A stretch of DNA of 64,000 bases from Streptomyces sulphureus DSM 40104. GTDB lineage: Bacteria; Actinomycetota; Actinomycetes; Streptomycetales; Streptomycetaceae. Below, one piece after another: positions 39,529 through 47,050 of the stretch. A model generated the notes under the pieces. That model was given only the letters and a program-made list of their open reading frames with translations. It was not told the DNA's origin and searched no databases. Positions within the stretch are counted from its first letter, which is position 1. Each line of letters starts with the position of its first letter. Location: assembly GCF_000381025.1 (NCBI RefSeq), contig NZ_KB905822.1, forward strand, positions 1 to 64,000, given 5' to 3'. Position numbers and translations under genes: made by a program.

Positions 39529-40131
39529 TCACAGGCCGAATGCGCCGCCCTCGATGAGGATGAGCAGGCCGATGGTGATCAGGACCAGGGGCAGCAGGAT
39601 GTGGCCCCAGCGGGCGAGAGCCTTGGCGATGACGGGTCGGGTGGCGAGGAACTTGCCCGCGAAGCACCACACGGCCACGAGCACGAGGAACACCGCGGCG
39701 TACACGCTCATCCCGCCGACGCCCGCGGTGGCGAACACGGGCACGTAGACGCCGATGTTGTCGCCGCCGTTGGCGAAGGTGACCGCCGCGACCTCCAGCG
39801 GGCCCGGCCCGCCTTCCGCGGCCTGTTCCTCCTCGGCCTCGCTGCCGTCGCGGCGGCCTTTCCATGCCTGCCAGGCGGCCTTGAGGCCCAGCGCCAGCGG
39901 CAACAGACCGAGGTACGGGATGGCGGACTCAGGCAGGAAGGTGGCCCCGAAGGCGGCGGCCACTGCAACGGCGAGGATCGCGGCGAAGCCGAGGTACTGG
40001 CCAAGCACGATCCGCCGGGTGGAGCCTGTGCGGCCCGCGCCTTGGGCGAAGAACAGCGCCAGGACCAGGATGTCGTCGATGTTGGTGACGGCGAACAGGC
40101 CGGCCGCCTGCCCGATGATGCCCAAGTCCAC
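39529..40131 (-). CDS. cadD: CadD-type cadmium resistance transporter
   Basis: 200 residues from GTG 40131. The hallmark N-terminus FAVTNIDDILVLALFFAQ and a central FANGGDNIGVYVPVFATAG, both with paired acidic residues in membrane helices, identify the cadmium resistance transporter family; an acidic loop (SEAEEEQAAE) separates the halves. It should export Cd(II) or related ions. It lies at the end of a group with CDF, LspA and CmtR, separated by a MITE-like repeat. Confidence 0.88.
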   Translation of the reverse strand: MDLGIIGQAAGLFAVTNIDDILVLALFFAQGAGRTGSTRRIVLGQYLGFAAILAVAVAAAFGATFLPESAIPYLGLLPLALGLKAAWQAWKGRRDGSEAEEEQAAEGGPGPLEVAAVTFANGGDNIGVYVPVFATAGVGGMSVYAAVFLVLVAVWCFAGKFLATRPVIAKALARWGHILLPLVLITIGLLILIEGGAFGL

Positions 40132-40226
40132 GAGTAGCGGTTCTCCTTTGATGCGGGTGTCTCGGTGACGCTACCGGGGAGCCCGCAGGACCTAGCGGTC
40201 AAGGCCGGTGCTGTCCATTCTCGGAT

Positions 40227-40369
40227 TCTGGCTCAACTTCTGTGATTCAGTACGGCTGCTCGGTACCCGAGGGTCAGCGGGCGAGAGAACCAGCAGGTCA
40301 GCGGCTTGTGCGGTGGCGGGGCCCCGGCCGGTTCGACCCGACATCACAGAAGTCAGAAGTTGGGCCAGA
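40227..40369. repeat. MITE-like inverted-repeat element between cadD and lspA
   Basis: Left end TCTGGCTCAACTTCTGTGAT (40227-40246) is matched at the right by ATCA-CAGAAGT-CAGAAGT-TGGGCCAGA (40343-40369), the complement with one mismatch and a 7-base tandem duplication of CAGAAGT. The 143-base unit has no open frame. The ends look like those of an insertion sequence, so this may be a non-autonomous derivative or an IS remnant. Confidence 0.6.
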
Positions 40370-40424
40370 GCCGGTTCTCGTGAACAAGGCCACGCGGGGC
40401 CGGGGTGCCGCAGCAGGAGTTCGG

Positions 40425-40952
40425 CTACTGCGGTGCTGAGCTAATCTGCTCGGTGCCGCGCCCGGGGCGGTCCTCGCGCCAGGACAGGGCGACGAGCAGC
40501 AGGCCGCCGACGACGATGAAGACGTCGGCGAGGTTGAAGGTGGGCCACCAGCCGGTGTGCAGGTAGTCGGTGACCCGCCCGTCGGGGGCGCGGTCGATGA
40601 GGTTGGCGAGGGCACCACCCAGGACCGCGGCGAGTGCGATGCCCCACAGCCGTCGGGACGCCGCGGCGGTCCGCCACAGCACGACCGCGACGGCGGTCGT
40701 GATCAGGGCGGTGACCGCGACGACGGTCCAGGCCGGGGCACCGGCGGCGAAGGAGAACGCGACCCCGGAGTTGAAGGCGAGTTCCAGATCGAGCGGTCCG
40801 CCCTCGATCGGGGAGCCCGGCAGGGCGCGCTCGGCCCATGCCTTGATGCCCAGGTCCGTTCCGGCCAGGGCGGCGGCCAGGGCCAGCAGCCCCGTCCGGC
40901 GCTTGAGGGCGCCGGAGGGGGCCACGGCTGTGGTGGGCGCGGTCACTTGCAT
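40425..40952 (-). CDS. lspA: Lipoprotein signal peptidase (LspA) of the metal module
   Basis: 175 residues from ATG 40952. Four hydrophobic helices; catalytic aspartates in ALANLIDRAPDGRVTDYLH and TFNLADVFIVVG; N-terminal DLGIKAWAE. It overlaps the CDF gene by 10 bases. Accessory lspA genes are frequent beside CDF and lead/cadmium genes; processing of a metal-related lipoprotein is possible. It is clearly an extra copy, since the housekeeping gene belongs elsewhere. Confidence 0.88.
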   Translation of the reverse strand: MQVTAPTTAVAPSGALKRRTGLLALAAALAGTDLGIKAWAERALPGSPIEGGPLDLELAFNSGVAFSFAAGAPAWTVVAVTALITTAVAVVLWRTAAASRRLWGIALAAVLGGALANLIDRAPDGRVTDYLHTGWWPTFNLADVFIVVGGLLLVALSWREDRPGRGTEQISSAPQ

Positions 40953-41647
40953 CCGTCCGAGCAGGAGGAGTCGCCGGTCTTGGTGGTGGGCTTGTTGTCG
41001 TCCTCGCAGCCGTCGTCGCAGACGAGTTCGCCTTCCCAGGCTTCCTTGCCCTCCATGATGGCGAAGGCGGCGATGACGAAGCCGGCGACCGGGTCGAGCC
41101 AGGTCCAGCCGAACGCGGCGAACGCGAGCAGGCCGACGAAGGTGGACACCGACAGCCAGGCGCACAGCTTGGTCTCGGCGGCGTCCGCGACGACCAGGCG
41201 GGAGTTCATCTTCAGTCCGGCCTTGCGCTTGGCGCGGGCCAGCCACGGCATGATCACGATGGACAGGCCGGTCAGGGCGATGCCGACGATCGAGGTGTCG
41301 GGCTTCTCGCCGCCGAACAGGTCGCGGATGCCTTCGACGGTGACGTATGCGGCGAGCGCGAAGAACGTGATCGCGATGAACTTCAGTGCCCGGCGTTCCT
41401 TGGCCTCGTCCGGCTCACCGCCCTTGATCTCCGCCAGCAGCCGCACCAGGACGACGACGGCTGCGGCGACCTCGATGCCGGAGTCGATGCCGAAGCCGAT
41501 CAGGGAGACCGCTCCGGCGACCGTGCCGGCCGCGATGGCGATGACGCCTTCGATCACGTTGTAGCCGATGGTGAACTTCGCGTACCGCACCGCGCGGTGC
41601 GCAGCCGGCCCGGTCACGTCGGGGACGGGGGCGGGGGTGGTGCTCAT
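40943..41647 (-). CDS. Cation diffusion facilitator-type transporter with Cys-rich tail
   Basis: 234 residues from ATG 41647. Six hydrophobic helices; the metal site motif FGIDSGIEVAAA in helix II and WLDPVAGFVIAAFAI in helix V give the Asp residues of CDF proteins. The C-terminus is a Cys/Asp tail (CDDGCEDD...SCSDGCK) that could bind Cd(II) or Zn(II). Overlaps cmtR-like and lspA genes, so all three form one leftward operon. Confidence 0.88.
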   Translation of the reverse strand: MSTTPAPVPDVTGPAAHRAVRYAKFTIGYNVIEGVIAIAAGTVAGAVSLIGFGIDSGIEVAAAVVVLVRLLAEIKGGEPDEAKERRALKFIAITFFALAAYVTVEGIRDLFGGEKPDTSIVGIALTGLSIVIMPWLARAKRKAGLKMNSRLVVADAAETKLCAWLSVSTFVGLLAFAAFGWTWLDPVAGFVIAAFAIMEGKEAWEGELVCDDGCEDDNKPTTKTGDSSCSDGCK

Positions 41648-42030
41648 CGGGCGGGCTCCTCGGGGGCGGGGTGGGTTCCGTAGGTGGGGCACAGGTCGAC
41701 GGCCTCGCCGGTCGCGGCGAGTAGCTGCTCGGCGGCGGCCAGCAGGTCCAGCAGTTCCGGGCGGGCCAGCGAGTGCAGCGTGGCCCGCCCTTGCGGGCGG
41801 GAGGTGATCAGGCCGCAGTCGCGCAGGCAGGACAGGTGCGCCGAGACCGTGGACTGCGCCAGCCCGACGCAGGCGACCAGGTCGGTGACCCGGGCCTCGC
41901 CCTCCGCGAGCCGCTTGAGGATCGCCAGGCGGGCCGGGTCGCCCAGCGACCGGAACAGAGCCACCGCCGCTGAAGGCGCCCCGCACGAGGTGGTGGCCGT
42001 ACTGCCGGCCTCCGTGCTATTCATCGTCAT
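41644..42030 (-). CDS. cmtR: CmtR-like cadmium/lead-sensing ArsR repressor
   Basis: 128 residues from ATG 42030 (ATG 42024 also possible). The winged helix carries Cys68 and Cys72 in SAHLSCLRDCGLI on the recognition helix, and Cys114 in VDLCPTYG at the C-terminus. This matches the CmtR Cys57/Cys61/Cys102 arrangement that senses Cd(II) and Pb(II). It leads the operon with the CDF transporter and LspA. Confidence 0.9.
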   Translation of the reverse strand: MTMNSTEAGSTATTSCGAPSAAVALFRSLGDPARLAILKRLAEGEARVTDLVACVGLAQSTVSAHLSCLRDCGLITSRPQGRATLHSLARPELLDLLAAAEQLLAATGEAVDLCPTYGTHPAPEEPAR

Positions 42031-42078
42031 GGAGCGATGATAGCCACAGGAACCGATAACATCCATGGGGGTCGTGTC

Positions 42079-42792
42079 ATGCTGATGAACCGGATCGAGA
42101 AGGCGGCGGTCAACAATCCCGCCCGCCGGGCCCTGCAACGCTTCTACGAGGTCCCGGCCCTGCTCAAGCTGGCCGGCGGGCCGCTCGCGCCCGGAGCGAG
42201 GGCGGTGGAGGTCGGCTGCGGCTCCGGGTACGGGACACGGATGATCCTCGACCGCTTCGGCGCCGCGAAGGTCGACGCCCTCGACCTGGACCCGGGCATG
42301 GTGGCCAAGGCGAGGCGCCGCCTGTCCGACCGGCCGGGGCGGGTGCGCCTCGAGGTGGGGGACGCCACCGACCTGAAGGCGGCCTTCGGCGCCGAGGGCG
42401 GCACGTACGACGCGGCGTTCGACTTCGCGATCATCCACCACATCCCAGACTGGCGATCCGCCGTCGCCGAGATCGCCCGCGTCCTGAAGCCGGGCGGGGT
42501 CTTCGTCTTCGACGAGGTCACCGCACATGCCCTGGCCCGCCCCACCTACCGCAGACTCTTCGACCATCCTGAGCACGACAGGTTCACCGCCAGGGAGTTC
42601 CTGGCCGAGCTGCCGCGCCACGGCCTGGCGGCCACGGGCGCCTTCACCCGCATCAGCGGCGACTACCTGCTCGGCACCGCCCGAAAGCGGGCAGCGAACC
42701 GGGCCCGACCGCGACCGTGCCCGGCTCGTGCACCGTCCGGGGTGCGCGAGCCGGGCACGGTTGCGGTCAGGCCCAGCTGGAACCGGCCGTAG
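42079..42792 (+). CDS. Class I SAM-dependent methyltransferase
   Basis: 237 residues from ATG 42079 (MLMNRIEK). SAM motifs: motif I VEVGCGSGYGT, acidic LDLDPGMV, DFAIIHHIPDW and LKPGGVFVFDEV. It is divergent from cmtR. The normal end would be about residue 215 (LGTARKR); the last about 25 codons run through a perfect-looking terminator hairpin, so the annotated C-terminus may be a read-through tail. It lacks the Cys set of ArsM, so arsenic methylation is not supported. Confidence 0.8.
   Translation: MLMNRIEKAAVNNPARRALQRFYEVPALLKLAGGPLAPGARAVEVGCGSGYGTRMILDRFGAAKVDALDLDPGMVAKARRRLSDRPGRVRLEVGDATDLKAAFGAEGGTYDAAFDFAIIHHIPDWRSAVAEIARVLKPGGVFVFDEVTAHALARPTYRRLFDHPEHDRFTAREFLAELPRHGLAATGAFTRISGDYLLGTARKRAANRARPRPCPARAPSGVREPGTVAVRPSWNRP
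42707..42768 (+). terminator. Terminator hairpin overlapping the methyltransferase 3' end
   Basis: 22-base arms, left 42707-42728 (GACCGCGACCGTG...) and right 42747-42768, pair with a single G-T; an inner TGCACC/GGTGCG extends it. It lies inside the open frame rather than after the stop. Confidence 0.7.
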
Positions 42793-43000
42793 CGGTTCGC
42801 ATGCGTCCGGACCGGAGGGGCCAGCGGGTCCACCTCGGTGAGTTTCTCGCAGCCCAGGACCTACCACCTCGGCATCATGTCGACCACTGGCCGCAGTGGG
42901 CACCCCGCGGTGCAGCAGCCCGTCCGCGGGTGTCGACAACGCCGGACCGACCGCCACCGGCGACCTGCTTCACAGCGCTCGAACACCACCCAGTTTCGAT

Positions 43001-43030
43001 GATTGTCTATGTTGACGCTCATCAATGCAG
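43001..43030 (+). promoter_or_regulatory. Probable ArsR operator/promoter of flavoprotein-MFS operon
   Basis: TCTATGTTGACGCTCATCAA (43006-43025) contains the 11-mer shared with the arsR-like promoter at 35700 and a TTGA...TCAA dyad. The operon start GTG is 63 bases downstream. The spacer from 42793 to 43087 holds nothing else recognisable. Confidence 0.6.
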
Positions 43031-43087
43031 GTGTCATGCTGGGCCGCGCAAGCCATCGACAGATGTCGAACCACGCAAGGAGCCGCC

Positions 43088-44488
43088 GTGAACGCGCCCG
43101 CCACCACCGAGCTGCCCGTCATCGTGATCGGGGCCGGACCCGCCGGCCTGGCCGCCGCCGCCCACCTGCTCGACCAGGGCATCGAACCCCTGGTCCTGGA
43201 AGCCGGTCAGAAGGCTGGTGCCGCGGTGCGCGAGTGGGCGCACGTGCGCCTGTTCTCCACCTGGGGCGAGGTCGTCGACCCGGCCGCCGAGAAGCTCCTC
43301 GCGCCCACCGGCTGGACACGGCCCGACCCGGACACCTACCCCTCCGGCGGCGACTGGGCCGAGCAGTACCTGCAGCCGCTCGCCGACGTCCTCGGCGACC
43401 GCGTCCGCACCGGTGCGACGGTCACCGGCGTCTCCCGCGCCGGCCGCGACCGCATCGTCGACGCCGACCGTGACCAGCAGCCGTTCGTCGTGCACTTCAC
43501 CCACGCCGACGGCCGTGAGGAGCGCGTCTTCGCGCGCTCTGTCATCGACGCCTCCGGCACCTGGTCCACGCCCAGCCCGGTCGGCGGCAGCGGTCTCGCG
43601 GCCCTCGGCGAGCGTGCGGCGGCCGACCGGATCACCTACCGCGTGCCGGACCTGAAGGACCCCGCCGTCCGCGCCCGGTACGCGGGCAGACGCACAGCCG
43701 TGATCGGCTCCGGCGCCTCCGCGTTCACCGCCCTCGCCTACCTGGCCGACCTCGCCAAGACCGAGGACGGCGCGGGCACGAAGGGCGTATGGATCCTCCG
43801 CCGGGGCATCTCCGGCTCCACCTTCGGCGGCGGCGAAGCCGACCAGCTCCCCGCCCGCGGCGCCCTAGGCCTGGCAGCGAAGGCAGCCGTCGACGAGGGC
43901 CATGCGAACGCCGTGACTGGCTTCCGCACCGAAGCGGTCGAGCGCGACACCGACGGCCGCTTGGTCCTGGTCGGCGAGGACGGACGCCGCCTGGACGCGG
44001 TCGACGAGGTAATCGTGCTGACCGGATTCCGCCCCGACCTGTCCTTCCTCGACGAGCTGCGCCTGGGCCTCGACGAGCGCCTCCAAGCACCGGTCGAGCT
44101 GGCGCCGCTGATCGACCCCAACCAGCACTCCTGCGGCACCGTCTACCCGCACGGCCACCGCGAGCTCTCCCACCCCGAACCGGGGGTGTACCTGGTCGGG
44201 ATGAAGTCCTACGGCCGCGCCCCGACGTTCCTGGCGATGACCGGCTACGAGCAGGTCCGCTCGGTGGCCGCAGCGATCGCCGGCGACCTCGAGTCCGCGG
44301 ACCGCGTGGAACTCACCCTCCCCGAGACCGGAGTCTGCGGCGGCGCCGGCCTGTTCGACGCCCCCGACGCCGCTGAGGCCGACGGCGGCTGCTGCGCGCC
44401 GACGCCACAGCTCGTCCAGCTCGGCACCCCTGTCTCAGTCGGGGCCTTTGCTGAGGAGAGTCCGGCGGGCGGCTGCTGCGGCTCGTGA
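43088..44488 (+). CDS. FAD/NAD(P)-dependent oxidoreductase with Cys-rich C-terminus
   Basis: 466 residues from GTG 43088. FAD site VIVIGAGPAGLAAAAHLL, second Rossmann site AVIGSGASAFTALAYLA, and VLTGFRPDLSFL. The C-terminal 60 residues carry VCGGAGLF, GGCCAPTP and the terminal GGCCGS, vicinal cysteines that could bind arsenite or another soft metal. The gene overlaps the following MFS gene by 4 bases. With an ArsR-type box upstream, it is likely an arsenic-related flavin enzyme whose product is exported by the MFS protein. Substrate unknown. Confidence 0.82.
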   Translation: MNAPATTELPVIVIGAGPAGLAAAAHLLDQGIEPLVLEAGQKAGAAVREWAHVRLFSTWGEVVDPAAEKLLAPTGWTRPDPDTYPSGGDWAEQYLQPLADVLGDRVRTGATVTGVSRAGRDRIVDADRDQQPFVVHFTHADGREERVFARSVIDASGTWSTPSPVGGSGLAALGERAAADRITYRVPDLKDPAVRARYAGRRTAVIGSGASAFTALAYLADLAKTEDGAGTKGVWILRRGISGSTFGGGEADQLPARGALGLAAKAAVDEGHANAVTGFRTEAVERDTDGRLVLVGEDGRRLDAVDEVIVLTGFRPDLSFLDELRLGLDERLQAPVELAPLIDPNQHSCGTVYPHGHRELSHPEPGVYLVGMKSYGRAPTFLAMTGYEQVRSVAAAIAGDLESADRVELTLPETGVCGGAGLFDAPDAAEADGGCCAPTPQLVQLGTPVSVGAFAEESPAGGCCGS

Positions 44489-45723
44489 CAGACCTGGGCA
44501 CTCCTGCGCGCGGGGCCGCGACCGGAACGGGGGACCGGTCGCGACCCCGCGCCGCCCTTCCCGCCCTCTGCGCCACGCAGATCGTGAGCTGGGGCATCAT
44601 CTACTACGCCTTCCCCGTCCTCAACCCCCGGATCAACGCCGCGACCGGCTGGCCGGCCGGGGCGACCACCGCGGCGTTCTCGCTGGGCCTCGTCGTCTCC
44701 GCCCTCGCCGGAATCGGAGTCGGCCGCATCCTCGACCAGCGCGGCCCACGCACCGTCATGACCGCCGGATCCGTACTCGGCGTGGTCAGCCTGCTGATCG
44801 TGGCCGCGGCTGCCAACTTGCCGGTCTTCTTCACCGGTTGGACGCTCGCCGGGCTCGCAATGGCGGCCACCTTCTATCAGCCGGCGTTCGCCGCGCTCAC
44901 CCGGTGGTGGGCCCCTGATCACGTGCGCGCCCTGACCATCGTCACCCTCGCCGGCGGGCTCGCTTCCACCGTCTTCGCACCCCTCACCGCGGCGCTCGCC
45001 GACCATCTGTCCTGGCGCCACACCTACCTCGTGCTCGCCGTGGTCCTCGCCGCCGTCACCATCCCGGCCCACGCACTGGCCCTGCGCGCACCCTGGCCCG
45101 ACGCCTCAACAAGCCCTGCCCACCAGGCCGCCGACGCTGCCGATGTTGCGCGCAGCCGTCCGTTCATGCTGCTCGCAGCCACCTTCACCCTGTCGGCCTT
45201 TGCGATGTACGCCGTCGTCGTGGCTCTCGTCCCGCTCCTCCTGGAACGCGGGTACACCACCAGCCAGGCCGCCTGGGCCCTCGGCATCGGCGGCGCCGGA
45301 CAGACCCTCGGCCGCACCCTGTACGCCACCCTCGCCCGCCGCACCAGCACCACGGCCCGCACCACGAGCCTCATCGCTCTCGGCGCTCTGACCACGGCCG
45401 CGTTCACCGCCGCCCCTGGCCCGTACGGCCTCCTCATCGCCGTTTCGGTCGTAGCCGGCATGGTGCGCGGCAACCTCACCCTTCTCCAGGCCACCGCCAT
45501 CACGGACCGTTGGGGCACTACCCACTACGGCCGACTTTCCGGACTCCTGGCCGCACCCGCCCACACAGCAGCAGCACTCGCACCGTTTGCCGGCGCCGCC
45601 CTCGCCGTACCCCTCGGCGGCTACGGACCGCTCTTCTTCCTCCTGGCCGCCGTTTCCGTGGCAGCCGCGCTCCTCGCACCGTGGACATCCACCGACGCCA
45701 TACGCCATTGCCCCAGGCAGTGA
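44485..45723 (+). CDS. MFS transporter coupled to flavoprotein
   Basis: 412 residues from GTG 44485, about 12 hydrophobic helices. The loop motif reads GVGRILDQRGPRTVM and a mid-protein break separates the halves (around PWPDASTSPAHQAADAADVARSRP). Coupled translation with the flavoprotein points to export of its product. This is the last gene of element 2; about 115 bases follow before element 1 resumes. Confidence 0.85.
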   Translation: MTDLGTPARGAATGTGDRSRPRAALPALCATQIVSWGIIYYAFPVLNPRINAATGWPAGATTAAFSLGLVVSALAGIGVGRILDQRGPRTVMTAGSVLGVVSLLIVAAAANLPVFFTGWTLAGLAMAATFYQPAFAALTRWWAPDHVRALTIVTLAGGLASTVFAPLTAALADHLSWRHTYLVLAVVLAAVTIPAHALALRAPWPDASTSPAHQAADAADVARSRPFMLLAATFTLSAFAMYAVVVALVPLLLERGYTTSQAAWALGIGGAGQTLGRTLYATLARRTSTTARTTSLIALGALTTAAFTAAPGPYGLLIAVSVVAGMVRGNLTLLQATAITDRWGTTHYGRLSGLLAAPAHTAAALAPFAGAALAVPLGGYGPLFFLLAAVSVAAALLAPWTSTDAIRHCPRQ

Positions 45724-45837
45724 CAACCGCGAAATCCCCTGCAGGCACAGGCGAACCCGCCCTCATTCCGATCTTCAACCCGGGGGCGACGCGCGGGTTC
45801 AACGGTTGAGCCCTCCAGGAATCCGCCAACCCGCGCG

Positions 45838-45903
45838 CTTCTCCGCGCCCCCGTCCCGACCTACGACCCCGGATGGGCGCAGCGCCGCCCCGGCGGGCTC
45901 TGA
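45838..45903 (+). pseudogene. Displaced 3' end of the small membrane protein gene at 18297
   Basis: Reading back from TGA 45901-45903 gives ...LLRAPVPTYDPGWAQRRPGGL, the kind of C-terminus expected after the HP-x3-NxRxWREQQA segment that ends abruptly at about 18538. CAG GCC C on the left and GCG CTT CTC on the right could rejoin as QALLRAPVP. No start codon or ribosome site serves this fragment. It marks the right border of element 2. Confidence 0.55.
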
Positions 45904-45979
45904 GGCCCTTACGATCCCCCGTCGCTGTGCCGCCCGCCCCGCGCGGGCGGCACAGCGACCGCCAACGAGAGGAAGCACG

Positions 45980-46252
45980 ATGACCACCGACCAGAAGACG
46001 AAGCCCGCAGACCAGACCGAGGCACTGCCGCCGTACTCGGGCGAAGAGACCCCGTGCCCGAAGTGCCGCTATCCGGAGGCGTACACGTTGTACCGGTCCG
46101 CAACGCAGGCCGTCCTCGACGAGTTCAACGGGCGGCTCCAGCGGCGCGGCCCGCTGCCCGAGCGGCTGGAACGGCAGTGCCAGCGCTGCGACTACGCGTG
46201 GGACGAGGCCCTGGTGCCCGACGGCGCCGACGCCGACGAGGCCGGCCTGTGA
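45980..46252 (+). CDS. Hypothetical zinc-ribbon protein
   Basis: 90 residues from ATG 45980 with GAGAGGAAG upstream. Two Cys pairs, PCPKCRYPEAY and QCQRCDYAW, about 45 residues apart form a zinc ribbon around a helical insert. Acidic C-terminus. First intact gene of element 1 after the nested insertion; overlaps the next gene by 3 bases. Confidence 0.65.
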   Translation: MTTDQKTKPADQTEALPPYSGEETPCPKCRYPEAYTLYRSATQAVLDEFNGRLQRRGPLPERLERQCQRCDYAWDEALVPDGADADEAGL

Positions 46253-46617
46253 CGGGCCGTCCGGACACGCCGGACAACGTCCCGGACGCGCAAGGCGGCA
46301 TCGTCCGGACACCGCCCGTCGGAGAGTCTGGCCCGGACTCCGGCCCCACCCCGACCAGGCCGGACACCGCCCGGACACGTCCGGACATGGACAGCGCGGA
46401 CACGTCCGGACAGGGCGTCCGCGTCGAGTACCGCGCCCGCGTCCCCCGTCACCTTCTCGGCGCGGCTCTCGCCGAAGCCCTGGCCGCCATCGCCCGAGAG
46501 ACCGCCGACGACCAGGACCCGCCGCCCGCCCCCGATCGCCGCGCCGACGTCGCCGCCGCGACGAACCGCGCCTTCGACATCCCGCCGCACCTCACCCGGA
46601 GGAACCGCACCCCATGA
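46249..46617 (+). CDS. Hypothetical protein with repeat-derived N-terminus
   Basis: 122 residues from GTG 46249. The first 60 residues (PDTPDNVPD...RPDTARTRPDMDSADTSGQ) are low-complexity and follow the CGGACA DNA repeats. The second half has a helical segment VPRHLLGAALAEALAAIARETADD. Coupled to both neighbours. No function assigned. Confidence 0.5.
   Translation: MTGRPDTPDNVPDAQGGIVRTPPVGESGPDSGPTPTRPDTARTRPDMDSADTSGQGVRVEYRARVPRHLLGAALAEALAAIARETADDQDPPPAPDRRADVAAATNRAFDIPPHLTRRNRTP
46258..46415. repeat. Dense CGGACA/TGTCCG motif cluster
   Basis: About a dozen copies of CGGACA or its complement occur in 158 bases, including CGGACACGTCCGGAC twice and CGTCCGGACATGGACA. Spacing is irregular. 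The cluster is within a gene here, but similar clusters elsewhere in element 1 are intergenic (48173-48216, 60014-60121). Confidence 0.55.
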
Positions 46618-46961
46618 CCGGGAACACCGACCGCGCCGCCGTCCTCCTCACCCACTGCCTCGTCCACCGGCACGGGATCACCGTGAGCCAGGCGTTCACC
46701 GCCGTCGACCAGGTGCAGCGCGGCGAGACCGGCCCGCACACGGCCCTCGTCGTCGAAGAGGCCCGCGCGATCATGCGGGACATGGCTACCGCCTTCGCCC
46801 CCGTCGTCGAGGCGTTCCGCCGCCTGGCGCCCGCCGTGCAGGCCGCCGCCGCTCAGCTCGGCAAGGCCCTGAACCTCCAGCAGCCGGCCCGCAGCCCCCG
46901 ACGGGACCGGCCCGTCTGGCAGTCGCCGTACGGCCCACCGGCCCGCCGCCGGTTTCGGTGA
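46614..46961 (+). CDS. Hypothetical helical protein
   Basis: 115 residues from ATG 46614. Mostly helical: AAVLLTHCLVHRHGITVSQAFTAVDQ... and AIMRDMATAFAPVVEAFRRLAPAVQAAAAQLGKAL, then a basic Pro/Arg-rich tail that may bind nucleic acid. No family recognised. Confidence 0.55.
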   Translation: MTGNTDRAAVLLTHCLVHRHGITVSQAFTAVDQVQRGETGPHTALVVEEARAIMRDMATAFAPVVEAFRRLAPAVQAAAAQLGKALNLQQPARSPRRDRPVWQSPYGPPARRRFR

Positions 46962-47050
46962 GGTGTCCCACCACGCCAATGCACACCAGTGGGCACACCG
47001 CCCACCCCCGCCCGTGAAGGCTGGAACCCGACGCCGAAAGGAGCCACACC

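Larger units (their letters stand above)
18539..45837. mobile_element. Element 2: Tn554-like transposon carrying a metal/thiol-stress island
   Basis: The left end carries three consecutive recombinase-type genes in one direction (417-residue tyrosine recombinase, 115-residue XRE protein, 780-residue recombinase-like protein), the order seen in Tn554-type elements (tnpA plus two partners). The right boundary is placed where sequence resembling the displaced 3' end of the 18297 gene resumes. A GCGGGTT at 18551-18557 faces AACCCGC at 45828-45834 as a weak terminal inverted similarity. I see no target duplication, which Tn554-type elements do not make. Borders are uncertain by tens of bases. Confidence 0.65.

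Noticed and set aside
42079..42792. Assignment of the methyltransferase as ArsM
   Set aside because: It lacks the conserved cysteines of arsenite methyltransferases; only generic SAM motifs are present.
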